Assembly (NCBI GenBank): GCA_019055375.1
Contig: JAHQIW010007160.1
Location: forward strand, 186,001-250,000
Length of the DNA stretch: 64,000 bases
Origin: Parelaphostrongylus tenuis
Lineage: Eukaryota > Nematoda > Chromadorea > Rhabditida > Metastrongylidae
Direction: 5' to 3'
The stretch's first letter is position 1; every line of letters starts with the position of its first letter. The position numbers and the translations under genes were made by a program. A model generated the notes under the pieces. That model was not told where the DNA came from. It ran no database searches and worked only from the letters and a program-made list of their open reading frames with translations. Positions 10,770-21,119 of the stretch are shown here, one piece after another.

Positions 10770-11525
10770 TCTTCCCCGAAGTCAAGGTATAACACTCAAA
10801 ATTATAGAAGCAATATGTTATTATCGATCCAGAAAACCTAGCAGAAGTAGATTCAAAGTGGTCTGAGCATCCCAATTATTCTGAAAGCTTACAGTGGCCT
10901 TTGATACGTATGGTAACTCTTCAGATGGGAAGGAAGTCCGTCTGCCACTTTTAGGATGCAATTTAATGGCTCAGCTTACATATTTCAACGGTCCTTCTAC
11001 GTTGAGATTAACGTATACCAGCTCGTATTGGACTTTATTTACTGACATAAAACACAATACGCATCTGCGCGTATTCGGCAGTAAGAAACAGATTTATTAT
11101 ACTTGCACATCCACGATATAATTCTGATTTTCCACAGACCATAAATCTTTTTTTCCTCATTTCATGTCATTGAGGCTCATTTCTCCAGCAACGAAACCAT
11201 TGAGCAAGCGATATCTTTGTGACCACACAAGTAGGCAAAATAGCATGATTACGAGTGAAATTGAAATATCAAAACTTGTCTTAGAAAACTCATTCTAATC
11301 AGTTTTTTACATGACCCTTCATCATATTTATTCTGCGGGTTACAGTACTGTTTGCAATCGATTCGCTTCGTTGCGCTTACTTTCACTACGTCATCAACAA
11401 TATTAACGATTTTTAATGTTGTTTTTACTTATTAAAGTGTCGTATGTATATAAAAAGATGCAAGCCTCCAGTTTCCGCATAATGGTCAATAAAATATCGG
11501 CACCGTTGTGAAAGTGTTGCCAATA
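10770..11525. other. No recognisable gene
   Basis: AT-rich flank of the mariner relic. One 75-codon frame at 10894-11121 shows no motif and no second copy to test it against. Confidence 0.5.
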
Positions 11526-12010
11526 TTAGGTTGTTTCATGAGTTTTGGCATCACAGCAATAAACATCAAATAAATTAACCAGAAGTAATTATTATTGAAT
11601 GATTTTGGTACCTTTAAACTGCGCATTTTCTTGTGAGAATTACGGTGTGCAACTTACCTAAACTTGCTTGAAGATGGAGCCGTTGTGGGAACAAATTCTC
11701 TTACTACTCATGTACGAATGGCGCGTAGGGGAAGATGATACTGAATTGGCGTGCACGATTAAACAGCTTCTAGTGGACGGCCCGAGCGTGGCTGGTTTTC
11801 CAGGCTGTTCTCTTTAGCTTTAAACTTCGCAAAGAACTTCGTAGCCGTCCCTCCTGTGACCGTATCATCGCCTTGAGCTCCATTAATTTTACGCGCCGCT
11901 TCACTAGCATTTTCCTTTACGCGCTATTCATGCATAAGTAGCAAGCGAATTTATTCTCTCGATAGCTCCATCTCAGAGCAAGTATAGGCAAGTTGTGCAC
12001 CAAAATGTTT
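11525..12010. mobile_element. MITE, second copy of the 6257-6655 family
   Basis: A mariner-like end motif (GGTTGTTTCATGAGTTTTGGCA) sits at 11531-11552. Inner inverted repeats GGTGTGCAACTT..CTAAACTTGC (11650-11672) and the reverse complement near 11982-12010 flank the shared interior. Confidence 0.6.
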
Positions 12011-12169
12011 GTAATAAAAGGTGCAACTGAACCATTTTAAAGCCACGCAATTTTACTCATTTCCGCCTATTAATTTGGTGTTTTATTGATGTAGTGAGGA
12101 ACCTCGTGCATCGATTTGAGAATTGATCCTAGTAATGATAACAAGTGACATTGCTTTTTGTTTTCGCAG

Positions 12170-12278
12170 GCAAGAACGTGAGAAAATCCTAATCGAACTC
12201 CACAGAAAACGACTCGCTAGGAAAAATTCGCAAAGTGATTTACTCTGTTTCTTACCGTCTCTCTTTCGAAGAAATTGA
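12170..12278 (+). CDS. Exon-like block, unknown protein
   Basis: A strong acceptor (TTTTTGTTTTCGCAG, ending at 12169) opens a frame that starts at the exon's second base. It is rich in Lys/Arg/Glu (QEREKILIELHRKRLARKNS) and runs 35 codons to TGA at 12276-12278. It looks like a helical or coiled terminal exon. It lies in unit-1-specific sequence, so no second copy can test it. No upstream exon was identified. Confidence 0.45.
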
Positions 12279-12459
12279 TGCCTAAAGCAGATTCATTAAT
12301 ATTGAGAGAAGGTTTCGCGTCCAAGAAATCTATTTGTTGTATTATTGGTGAAAGGGATTACTTTGATTGTTTCCACATGATTCAAACTTACAGATTGTTT
12401 AACCATTATTTCTTTTTTTTTGGATTTTTCTCTTTCGTCGATTTAAAAATACGCCAAAC

Positions 12460-13000
12460 TTTCAAAATTAGTTGTTTAGAACTCAAATCAATCTCTTTAT
12501 TGAAGAAGAAATTATTTTTCAGTTTGCAAGCACATGATATAAATTTAGCACCGTCGCGTTCGAAAGCTTTTTCACAGATTTTGTTCGAGGTTTCATTTGT
12601 CCGCCTTTACTCCGATCTCATTAGAGTTCCACATTTTCATATGGCGGGAGGGACTACTGTTCTTTTACGCCCTCCTCGAATTTCAACAAAACTTATTTAT
12701 CATTACAAGTAGTTTTGTTCTTGACCAACCGCTATGCTTTACAAGTTCAAAAAACTGTGCTTTCAATTGACCGTGTTGTTCGAAGTGATGTGAAAATGAG
12801 TGTTTCGTTTATTGCTTTGGTCTTGACTACATGGCAAATGACTGTGTAAGAGGTGCTGATTTAAATAACCTTTCGTCTATAATACCAATGTTTCGAGGTA
12901 AAAAGCTTCAGAAAATTTTTAGTTGTGCAAGATTATTTTTATTTCTCTGTTGACACAATACCATACATATCACAGTGTGCAAATTCCCGCTGTTTTTTCA
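12460..13000. other. Start of the unit 1 / unit 2 collinear segment
   Basis: Homology with unit 2 resumes here (partner about 42085). A frame containing FHMAGGTTVLLRPPRIST is shared with 42190-42310, but upstream indels break it, so I do not call a gene. Confidence 0.5.
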
Positions 13001-13018
13001 TTCGTATCGATTACTTAC

Positions 13019-13170
13019 ATCCACGGATAACAATGGCTTTGAAAAGTATTTGTGTGGCATCGGCCTTTCCTTGAGTACTTCTTCGTTTTGATCATGAGAT
13101 AACCGTGCTGAAACGTTCTCATTTCCGCGTGGACTAGCGAGGGTGAGCTTGTCTCAGTCAACTTTGGCAA
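13019..13170 (-). pseudogene. Exon of an unknown gene (unit 1 copy, frameshifted)
   Basis: The minus-strand frame SPRGNENVSARLSHDQNEEV ends at a donor GTAAGTAATC (13017-13018 = GT). It is shared with 42632-42785, where the frame stays open through LKERLDATQILFKAIVIRG. Here a one-base deletion after LKER shifts the frame. The conserved frame and exact donor argue for a real exon. Product not recognised. Confidence 0.55.
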
Positions 13171-13428
13171 ATTTCCTTACTTTAGAAGGCGAGGGATTTT
13201 CTGAGTCTGGAGCGTTGTCGAACCACTATCATAAAAGGATGGACTGTTCGCATCAGAAAACGAGCACTATCCCTACATTACCCACATCCATGATGTGATC
13301 ATTGTGCTTATGTGTTTATGTCGGTGACTTTCTATCGGAATTTTCGAGAATTCTATGACTATTTAGAGAAGTTTCGTGTCCCATCCACGAGCTGATCGTT
13401 GAATGCTGGCTAAGTTGGATATTCTTAC

Positions 13429-13555
13429 AATAATCAAAGAGTGCTAATAGAACTTTCTCGTGCTGTAAACTACAGGAGTTTTTCCCACAATTGCAGACTT
13501 TGTCTGTTTTACGCTGGGTTGTACCAGCTATCATACCTCTATTTCTAACCGCCAT
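13429..13555 (-). CDS. First exon of an unknown gene
   Basis: ATG at 13555 opens 42 codons (MAVRNRGMIAGTTQRKTDKV, then CNCGKNSC) up to a good donor GTAAGAAT (GT = 13427-13428). Unit 2 (43041-43169) keeps the ATG and donor but has a stop after GTT. The next exon down the minus strand may be 13019-13170. CNCGKNSC could bind metal, but no family is recognised. Confidence 0.5.
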
Positions 13556-14096
13556 GCTTCACTGTGATTCCTTATTTTTACAAAAGTAAGGAGAAATAAA
13601 TGCCATAACAAAATCACGGCAGGATTTTATTGAAAAAATGGAAGCGCAAAGGGGGCAAGTATGAAATTTCGGTCTATGTCTACTAATTACTTTCAGAAAT
13701 AGATTAAATTACGCAGGTTTTTGAGCTTTAGATCGAGTATATTTTTTAAGCATTTCTGCTTCCCATTACAGCAGGCACTACTGTGGGTATTTTCAAAAAC
13801 CTTCAATAATAGGCAACAATTACATGAGCCAGAAGAAGAACTCTGTTGATCAAGTAATTTTCGAACCTAGGTGACCTAAAAACTGTCCATGTCATCAATG
13901 ACATTCAATTATTTTTTAGATTTAAGCATCCTTTTCTTGAGTCTTCAATCAATGGCCTTCAACTTCTTTTTTTCCCACTTCCCATTGTTAGAGAATAACT
14001 TATTCACTAGTCCGCGAGAATCTGAAAAAGCACATTTGAAGGAATATCAATGAAGAGGACTGCGAAAATGAATGAAAAACGCCTTATCAGAGGTTT

Positions 14097-14217
14097 TCAA
14101 TGAGCGAGAACTTCTTCGATTTGCTGATAGTCACAATCGATCTCTTGTGCAACTTCCGAGGAAGTTTTGTTTCGAATCCATTGTGCTTTTTCAGCTATGA
14201 CATGTTGGTTTTCATAA
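14097..14217 (-). CDS. Terminal exon of an unknown gene
   Basis: After an acceptor GATATTGCAG, the minus strand reads YENQHVIAEKAQWIRNKT, then SSEVAQEIDCDYQQIEEVLA and H-stop (TGA at 14097-14099). Unit 2 (43716-43836) has the same frame with substitutions and one CAA-to-TAA stop, a pattern expected of a once-coding exon. No family is recognised and the upstream exon was not found. Confidence 0.55.
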
Positions 14218-14606
14218 CTGCAATATCACAGATTTTCCAGCTGTACGCGGATATGAATAATAAATCAGACTAACACTTCTACGATTGCTTCACTAGACAA
14301 CTTTTTATGGAAGCTCATCGTGTAGAAATCAACATAAACAAAAATAAAAGTAGTTTCATTGCCAAATTTTGACATATTTGATTCGGGTTCGTCGGCTTTT
14401 TTTATCCTGATTTATTGTTTTTCTATTATTCCTATATGTAATATAATAGATTGTATAAAAGCTTCATAATCATATTATAATCTTATACCGATATACCTAA
14501 CTGGTATTGTTTCTCGTATACGTTCATCAGTCAATCATTATCTGTACTCATTTTAGTTTTTCCTGAGTGTAGAAAAATTGAATGAGTCTTTATTTCATCT
14601 ATTTGA

Positions 14607-15170
14607 CAGAGTTCAATGTGCCTGATAATCATTTTTTGAGCCACGCATGTCAGTGGTCTGTCAAGAAGGGCTGACTTATAGAGCCCGATACACGTGTTTC
14701 GATCTTGCGATCTCGTCAGTGGGGCAGTTACCCTTTCTCGTCTTTTGCTAATCTCTGTGGGTATTCCCGTCCCCACACTAAGAGTTAGTGACTACGAACG
14801 TTCTACACTCTATGTCCAGTGAAACTCACCGAACCGGAAATAGAGTGCTGTACACTCGATTGCTCTTGGCTGGCATATTCAAAATATTATATCTTTCGAT
14901 TCTAGTGTTTTCTTGAGAATACAGCTCGAATTTCAATATGCCTGATAGTCATTTTTTGAGTGTAGTGTACAACACTCTATAATCGGTGAGATTTTCATTG
15001 GACAGAGAGTGTAAAACGTTCGTGGTCGATATGGCACGTGTATCGGGCTCTATAAGTTAGCCCTCCTTGACAGACCACTGACATGCGTGGCTCAAAAAAT
15101 GATTATCAGGCATATTGAAATTTGAGCTGTGGTCTTAAGAAAACACTCGAATCGAAAGATATCTGTCAGA
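14607..15170. mobile_element. Foldback element with a hammerhead, absent from unit 2
   Basis: The left and right halves are inverted copies. For example, 14618-14700 matches the reverse complement of 15035-15118, and 14888-14960 that of about 15100-15165. The unit 2 equivalent (44250-44262) is an empty site. The flanks TTGACAGAG and CTGTCAGAG suggest an imperfect 8-bp target duplication. It contains the hammerhead at 14683-14727 and a 3'-half relic near 15030-15050. No protein. Confidence 0.75.
14683..14727 (-). ncRNA. Hammerhead ribozyme motif with complete core
   Basis: On the minus strand: core CTGACGA (14713-14719), stem II GATC/GATC with a GCAA loop (14701-14712), GAAAC, a palindromic stem III ACAC/GTGT (14690-14697) and triplet GTA. 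The stem I strands GCCCCA and TCGGGC pair except for one C/C mismatch. Every conserved core base is present. Type I topology; stem III has no loop, as in ribozymes thought to act as dimers. Confidence 0.7.
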
Positions 15171-15469
15171 GTGTTCAAAGAAATCAACAAGTTCAGAGCA
15201 AGAAACAAGGAAGTTCGACAAATACAATTTTGGTTATTCCTAATGCGTTCTTGTATTCGGGCCTTCAAGCCTTTTGATGAATATGTGGGATGATTTGAAC
15301 GAGCGGAGTCATACTCGGAATGTCATAGCGTCCCCACGCTTTTGCCAGCTTCATAACCTAAGATATCCTTTTCCTACTCTCACACACATAAATTAAATCA
15401 AAAATAACTTTTCACAAACATTCAATTGTCGAGACTATTCGGAAATCCTATGTGAATTTGATCTCACTT

Positions 15470-15955
15470 CCGACTCCATGCCCATCTTTTCGACTCGACA
15501 GGAATCCCTGCCCTAACGTATGCAGCGGAAACCTGGTCGCTATGTTAGCAGGATGAAAAGATCTCTTGGCGTTACTGAACGCGCAGTGGAAAAGTCTCCG
15601 ACCTACGTCGACGATCGAAAATCAGAGACGCCGTTCTACACGCCAGGATATCGAAAATAAGGTGGGCCGAACACGTGATGGGCTTCAACGACAAAATATG
15701 GACGAGAACCATTACCGCCTGGATTCTTCGGAAAATCAAGCGCTCAACAGGAAGACCACCGACACGTTGGTTCGATCTCTTTACGAAAGCATAGAAAATG
15801 ATATGATGCTCAGCGATTCCCTAGAGCGAGAGGGACCCACTGGGCTACTATTGCACACGATAGGAAAAAATGGAAGTGTTGCTGGAACCCGCTCGAGTCG
15901 CTCGACTGTCAACGGGACGACAGGTGATACAGGTGGTTACCACTGGTAGTGCCAT
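15470..15955 (+). mobile_element. RTE-type LINE, 3' fragment
   Basis: This encodes the C-terminal region of a nematode RTE-like retrotransposon: LGVTERAVE, then (frameshifted) VGRTRDGL, KR..TD.LVRS and ARDRK-type blocks. Unit 2 (44640-45345) is longer. Unit 1 has lost about 275 bp that unit 2 keeps at 44534-44810, plus part of the ALTYA...R.RIGGS region. Dead on arrival, 5'-truncated. Confidence 0.7.
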
Positions 15956-15959
15956 AATT

Positions 15960-16540
15960 ACCAATAGTGGAAGCATTAAAGGTCGAGGTAGGAAGATTTT
16001 GGTGTTGAGCAGATTTTGAGGGGTGCGCCAACCACTCGTCTTTATCTTTTGAGGTGACTGAATGCATATTTGGCGCTTACACTTACTCGCTTTGGCCTAC
16101 CAATGTATCAGCAGTGCTGCGATCTTCCTAAATAAGTTTTTTACTATTTTCAAACCTCTGAATGATGAAAGGCTTAGTGAACTTAAGAGGTGTTGAACCA
16201 ACCAATGAACTTATGAGTGGTGAAAGTGACTTGCGCTGTTGTTTAGTATCGCAACGTTCTCCGATGACTGTGAAGGTAACCAAACTGCTTCAACACTAAT
16301 TAGTGTACAAGTTTTTTGTTCAATTGAGTTGCACATCTTCGGCTGTCGTACTGGCCCCACACAGTATGGACTGGTTATATGTTGGTTGGACTAGATTTTT
16401 TTCGAAGATTTATAAGTCCGTACAGAAGGCCTGGGCAGCAACTGACTCTTGTGAACAGAAAACCAGAAAACAGATCCTCCTTTCGGTCAAGATTATCGTA
16501 AACTTGTCATGAAGACCTTGCCACATTGATGCATCCTCTA
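15960..16540. other. LINE 3' flank, SINE tail and one conserved short frame
   Basis: A minus-strand SINE tail lies near 16050-16110. At about 16455-16530 a plus-strand frame DPPFGQDYRKLVMKTLPH is kept in unit 2 with V-to-I and a silent change (45870-45930). It might be an exon of the kinase downstream, but no kinase motif identifies it. Confidence 0.4.
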
Positions 16541-16544
16541 CTTC

Positions 16545-17240
16545 TCACTGTAGTTTGCTTTCCAGAAATCCACATAATGTTACAAAACGTTTATATCGAG
16601 TTGTCCCAATATTTCTCTCGCACTCGGCAGTCAGTTCAGTTGTTACCTATGTGAAGAAATCAATTAACCTACAGTTTAGTTACCAGCAAGGTTAATGGTA
16701 TGCAGTCATTTGCCGAGCGAGGACTGGATGTTTCTCTACCAGAAAGAATGAGTCCAGCGATTATTGGAGTCAGTGAGGTTATTTTTGAGCTTGTTGTGTC
16801 CTTGAATTTGTCCTTCCGCAGAAGTTGCACCAAGACTCGGAAGAGAGGATCCCAGGAAGTAGCATCAGGGCTATACCGTGGATGTGCGTCGCTGCAGTGT
16901 GAGGTTGACGTTGTCCTGGAAAACAGCGACACTGTGTCGTTTCGAACGCTTCGCTCACGCTGCGGCTGATTATCGGAGTTGTTCCCCATAGACCTCAGCA
17001 CTAATCTTTGATGTCGAGTAGTTTCCAGGAGACCGTGCCCTGCCAATCCCAGTACATCAAGAGCATGATTTTCCGAGCAAGGGGTTTGGGCTTTGTGCTG
17101 TTGTCGTGCCGAAAGGACTGGCTGATTTTATCCTCGCCTAGTATACGAGTATCTTGCTAGTATCCCAGTATCATATCCATGGCTAAAGCCACCAGGATAT
17201 TCTACAACATATCACCTGCTTTTGGCCATAATTCGATCTG
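16545..17240 (-). pseudogene. Mariner transposase fragment in a kinase intron
   Basis: The minus strand shows a decayed VTGDEKW region, WDWQG (near 17045-17055), a D-N pair and PHTAATHI-like segments (about 16880-16930), and the C-terminal LIDFF end near 16650, in mixed frames. The unit 2 copy is 45945-46640. Both lie upstream of the DFG exon on the opposite strand, so insertion predates the duplication. About 190 bp around 16510-16700 appear identical in the two units. Confidence 0.7.
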
Positions 17241-17277
17241 AAGAAGGAAAAACTGAAGAGAAAATAGTGTGAAAGAA

Positions 17278-17447
17278 CATTCGTTGTTGATTTCCGGAGA
17301 GAGTTGGGGAAGGGGGAGGGGTGGAGCTCGGTTCCCCCTTCCCCAACTCTCTCTGGAAGTTAACAACGAACGCCCTATGGAACGCCACAGCTAGGCTATC
17401 CTCGAGATTTCGAGGAGACTAGTCAAACTAGAATTCTACGACGCTTA
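17278..17447. mobile_element. GC-rich hairpin insertion with 12-bp target duplication
   Basis: Flanked by AGTGTGAAAGAA (17266-17277) and AGTGTGAGAGAA (17448-17459). Unit 2 has one such site and no insert near 46665-46682. Arms of about 36 bp (CGTTGTTGATTTCC...GGGGAAGGGGGA and the reverse complement) flank a short loop. A second small hairpin CTCGAG/CTCGAA-type follows. No ribozyme core was found. Confidence 0.65.
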
Positions 17448-17508
17448 AGTGTGAGAGAAGTTAGGGGACAATCCAGTACATGAGGGGTTTCGATAATAAG
17501 CTGTTCAG

Positions 17509-17646
17509 ATCTCGGATCCGAATGTCCCGGAGATTATATGGCCAAAATGATTACTACAGAATGCAAAATCACTGTCTTTTGCCAGTACGTTGGCTTCCAC
17601 CAGAGGCCATAACCGACCACAAATTTAGTACAAGTAGCGATGTTTG
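17509..17646 (+). pseudogene. Receptor-type tyrosine kinase exon: activation loop (unit 1)
   Basis: After acceptor GTTCAG, the frame reads SRRLYGQNDYYRMQN, then LPVRWLPPEAI, then FSTSSDVW, and ends inside the Trp codon at donor GTGAG. This is the activation loop and APE region of a tyrosine kinase. YYR plus RW.PPEAI resembles the ROR/Trk/MuSK group. Unit 2 reads SDFG at the exon start; here a two-base deletion destroys DFG and shifts the frame, so this copy cannot make an active kinase. No HRD catalytic-loop exon was found upstream, where a mariner has landed. The two tyrosines in YY are the usual autophosphorylation sites. Confidence 0.82.
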
Positions 17647-17906
17647 GTGAGTTTAACGCTTAGCTTATTCTATAATCTTCTACGTGTATGATGGAGTTTT
17701 TGAACTACTTTAGAGTTGATGAAAAATTTATTACATAAATATCAGTCACCTAACTGAGGTCTCTGCAAGGCTGGAGCACAAGCACAACTTAACACTGGTC
17801 ACATATTCTACTGCAGTTTGTAGATCAAAAGCAAGTGCCTGAACTAGAAAAAATCTAATCGAGGTTTGTCGACAGAGTCGTCGCTCTTTTCACTTCTCTT
17901 CTTCAG

Positions 17907-18000
17907 GGCGCTAGGAGTTACGATTTGGGAAGTATTCAGTTACGGTGAAGTGCCTTTGCTGAGTTGAACAATTTTGAAATGGTGTCGTATGCCATGGCTG
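17907..18000 (+). pseudogene. Tyrosine kinase exon: subdomain IX (unit 1)
   Basis: Acceptor CTTCTTCAG completes the split Trp codon and gives ALGVTIWEVFSYGEVP. A one-base deletion then breaks F-AELNNFEMVSYAMAG, which ends at donor GTTAGT. Joined to 18507, the protein continues G-MRPPRPKSCP. The exon phase fits both neighbours. The unit 2 counterpart is 47127-47222, with different indels. Confidence 0.8.
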
Positions 18001-18506
18001 GTTAGTATATTGCATCAATTTTCAGTAACATGTGTTTGACTTCAGTTGTGCAAATTACCTCGACGTCTTAGAAAACGTACAGTTCCTTGAGTAAACAATA
18101 GTTTTTGCACTGATATGGTAGAAGTAGATTTGAAGATGTGAATTCTTGCGTGTCAAGCAACAATGTGATAAGTTGTTGTGCTTTGACTCGTACCCAAGAG
18201 ATGCATCGTCCATTCGACGTCTTTAAGCATTGTAAGAGGTCTGATTTAATACATACAAGCTTACAAAATGGCTTGCGGAGGCCTACCGATAAGCCAAGTC
18301 GGTATTTGCTCTTAAAGAACTACTGTACTAGTTTAGCTAGTCAGGGTGGATGCGGTTTATGCGCGCTTCGTAGTTTGGCACAGTTACTTTGATAGGGCGT
18401 ATACACTTCAATGATTTCTTCAATAAAGAATCACTGCAATATTTTAGTGAGGTAGAGTGATTCTCAAGTTCTTCTGTCTGGAATATTAGATTTATTTTTC
18501 GTACAG

Positions 18507-18670
18507 GTATGCGACCACCTCGACCAAAATCATGTCCGGTAGCAATGTACGAGCTGATGAAACGATGTTGGTCTATAGTTCCGGATGATCGCATTCGTCC
18601 TGAAGAAGCGCTGCTTGATCCATGTTTAACACCAACTCTATCAGAGTTCATCAGTGTCTTTCCAACCTAG
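18507..18670 (+). pseudogene. Tyrosine kinase last exon: subdomain XI and C-terminus (unit 1)
   Basis: After acceptor TTTTTCGTACAG the frame is open for 53 codons: MRPPRPKSCPVAMYELMKRC, then WSIVPDDRIRP and a tail ending SEFISVFPT-stop (TAG 18668-18670). 'RP..CP..MYELM..CW...P..R' is the diagnostic end of a tyrosine kinase domain. The exon is intact, but upstream exons are damaged. In unit 2 the invariant Trp is a stop. Confidence 0.85.
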
Positions 18671-19880
18671 AAACGGTGGCAAATCATACACATATCTGTA
18701 TTTTTCAAGACCATAGAAAAGTTGCCACTTTTTTGTAACCGCTTTTTTGTCAATATTCCGGGCTTTCTAAAACGTTTTCTGAGTTCTATGCTGATTATTG
18801 TTTTACTTCCACAGTTCCTTATGAATTACAACCTGTTGCAGAACTCATCTTACTTTCTCCGTGACAGAACCACTATGAGTGGGTCCCAATCTTGCTTGTG
18901 TGTTGTTGTTGTGTTATATCAATGCTAACACGTATCAATTTCTGTGATCTTGAAACAATATGCAGAGCTTTCTCTCAAGGAATTCTGAACTGAAAAGAAG
19001 TTTAGTTCACTAGAATGACAGCAAAATCGCAATTATCTCAATTACTATAGTTGTGGCTATGAGAGGAATTAGATCATGTTAACGGCATACACATAACTAT
19101 TCCTTTAGAAGCAAGATATTTTTTATAATTGTCATGCAAGTTAGGGAATTTGAGCTAGTCCTATGGAGAACTTTCCCTTGTTCAGGACTTCTGTTGATCT
19201 CATATTTTACGCTTTTTATCCCACTTTTATAACTGTCTATAGTTCCTGGTAATCGGCCACTCAGGAGTGATGATTGATCAGCAAAAAATAAAGCAGTTTA
19301 CTCTCACCTACTATTCAAACTATTGTTACCATACTGTTACTCGAAGAATAGGAAGTGAAGAATGAGGCATTAAGCGTGAGCGATTTGATTGCGATATATC
19401 AGGTTGGTCTAGGATCTAAAGTGAGCGGAAGACCATGCCTGGATTGTATTATAGATGCTCCAACTGGTCCACAGAGTTCGTTAATATAGTGCGGCGCAGG
19501 GCTTAGAAACGTTTTTGGCTCATTGCCGGCACTTCTAGCACTCACCAACGTTTAGGAAGAAAACTTGCTATCTCACATCCAAAGCCACAAGCAAGTCCAA
19601 GGACCTCCCTGGGTGATGGATACGAGGAAGCAAATCTGGTAAAAGCGCTTGAAGGAGAACAAGATTTGACTTTGAAGCGTGTGTATGTTTAATGTTGAGG
19701 CGCTTTTCTGCACCTAATCTGAACATCGTGTGGATCCTAATGCATTCAATTCGTCTCTTCGCATCTATCAATAGCGAAGTTCTATAACATCGACTGTTTA
19801 TGGAAACTCGCAATGAACATACAAAACATTTAAAATAATTTCAAAATTATTTCGAATCGCGAAGTCCTTCAATTTTTTTA
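18671..19880. other. Collinear intergenic sequence, no gene called
   Basis: Shared with 47881-49000. Includes a dispersed repeat (GTCCACAGAGTTCGTTAAT...) at about 19400-19700 of the kind often linked to SINEs. No conserved frame. Confidence 0.5.
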
Positions 19881-19889
19881 GTTTGTAGA

Positions 19890-20110
19890 TTTAGCTGATG
19901 CTTGAAGACTTCGTCTTTATCGCGAATATCGTTGAACATCGACCGATTAGATTCTTCCTGGGATTCATTATCAATCCCGGAAGGAAAAGATGCTTAGTGA
20001 GCTGCAGAAGGGCAGAATCAGCGACGGAGAATGTTTCACCTCCTGCGTAACGCACAGGATCACTACCCACTGCGCTACCTGCTCCATGACGTATATTGAA
20101 AATTGCGAAA
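19890..20110 (-). repeat. tRNA-derived SINE (second family)
   Basis: The minus strand has AGGTAGCGCAGTGGGTAG (A-box) and a degenerate B-box around GGAGGTGAAAC, followed by a body shared with the unit 2 copy (about 49060-49235). Confidence 0.6.
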
Positions 20111-20459
20111 TCTTTTCCGTTCATTGTAATTCGGCGACATGGATCCAAGCAGGATTAGTTTAAAGTTCTGTGAAAGATATTTAACAAGGTCTGTGTTTCG
20201 TTTTGTCTTAAACTTGGCCCTTGTCAATGACACATCCTCCTTTACTCACTGGTTGGTATTCATGGATAAAATCAATATGGATTAATGGATCGTTGATGAG
20301 TAGGCTCATCAGAAATTCCCGTCAGATGCAAATAATGTTTATGGCATAAATAAATTGGCTTTAATGATCGGATAGAGCATCTCGCCATTCATTGCTTCTA
20401 GCACATGGAAATCGAGCAAGAAGAGGCGACGAATGAGTCTGAAAGTATGCATTGTATGC

Positions 20460-20580
20460 AATTCATATTTCGTATATATATGTATATATTGGATATATGT
20501 ATATACATATGCATATATTAAATATATGTATTTAATATTCATCATACATATATATGTATATATTATATATATATAACACG
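20460..20580. repeat. AT microsatellite in a putative intron
   Basis: TATA/CATATA repeats. The unit 2 partner is the pure (TA)n at about 49671-49706. Confidence 0.9.
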
Positions 20581-21119
20581 TTGCCATCTTAGCAACAAGG
20601 ATATTGCTAAATATTTGTCTTAAAGTAGCTAACCTTTCAATAGCAGAAAACAGCGAACACAATCATTGAGCACCAGAGATAGTCCTGAATTGATTGGGAC
20701 TTCACGCGATAATGTCCCACAAGTGATGGCAACAAAAATTTAAAGTTGAAGAGAAGAAGGGCGACATTGGAGAATTTGGGCGTCGTGGTTGATTCTATAG
20801 AAGAAAGTCGTATGTTTCTTATACTATTGCTATACCAAAGTCTTCGATGAAATTGGGGATATTCAAGGAAAAAACACCGAATGGTGTGAAATGAGATTAA
20901 GATGGCATCAGTACTGCTACTTGGTTTGTCCAGTACTATTCAGCAGGGCATGGGAGGAGTAGTTTTTTCATGCTTGCTAAACTAGTTGGTGGAGTCTAAG
21001 AAACAATCCTTTATTAACTTTTCTCATACAGGACATCTTTTTTGTAGAATGCGTTTTCAAATGATTTGTAGCTTCATGCATTCTCTTCTTAGTACATCTC
21101 TTCAAATATTAGCCCTGCA

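Noticed and set aside
13085..13110. GCTGAAACGTTC as a possible ribozyme core
   Set aside because: No paired stems, and it lies inside a conserved minus-strand exon.
16700..16969. Plus-strand 89-codon frame and its unit 2 partner (46100-46456)
   Set aside because: Antisense to mariner transposase remains that read as WDWQG and PHTA on the minus strand.
18535..18570. CTGATGAAACGATG as a possible hammerhead core
   Set aside because: No stem II or GAAA follows; it is coding sequence for ELMKRC of the kinase.
20339..20662. 107-codon minus-strand frame rich in Tyr/Ile
   Set aside because: Produced by the TA/CATATA microsatellite.
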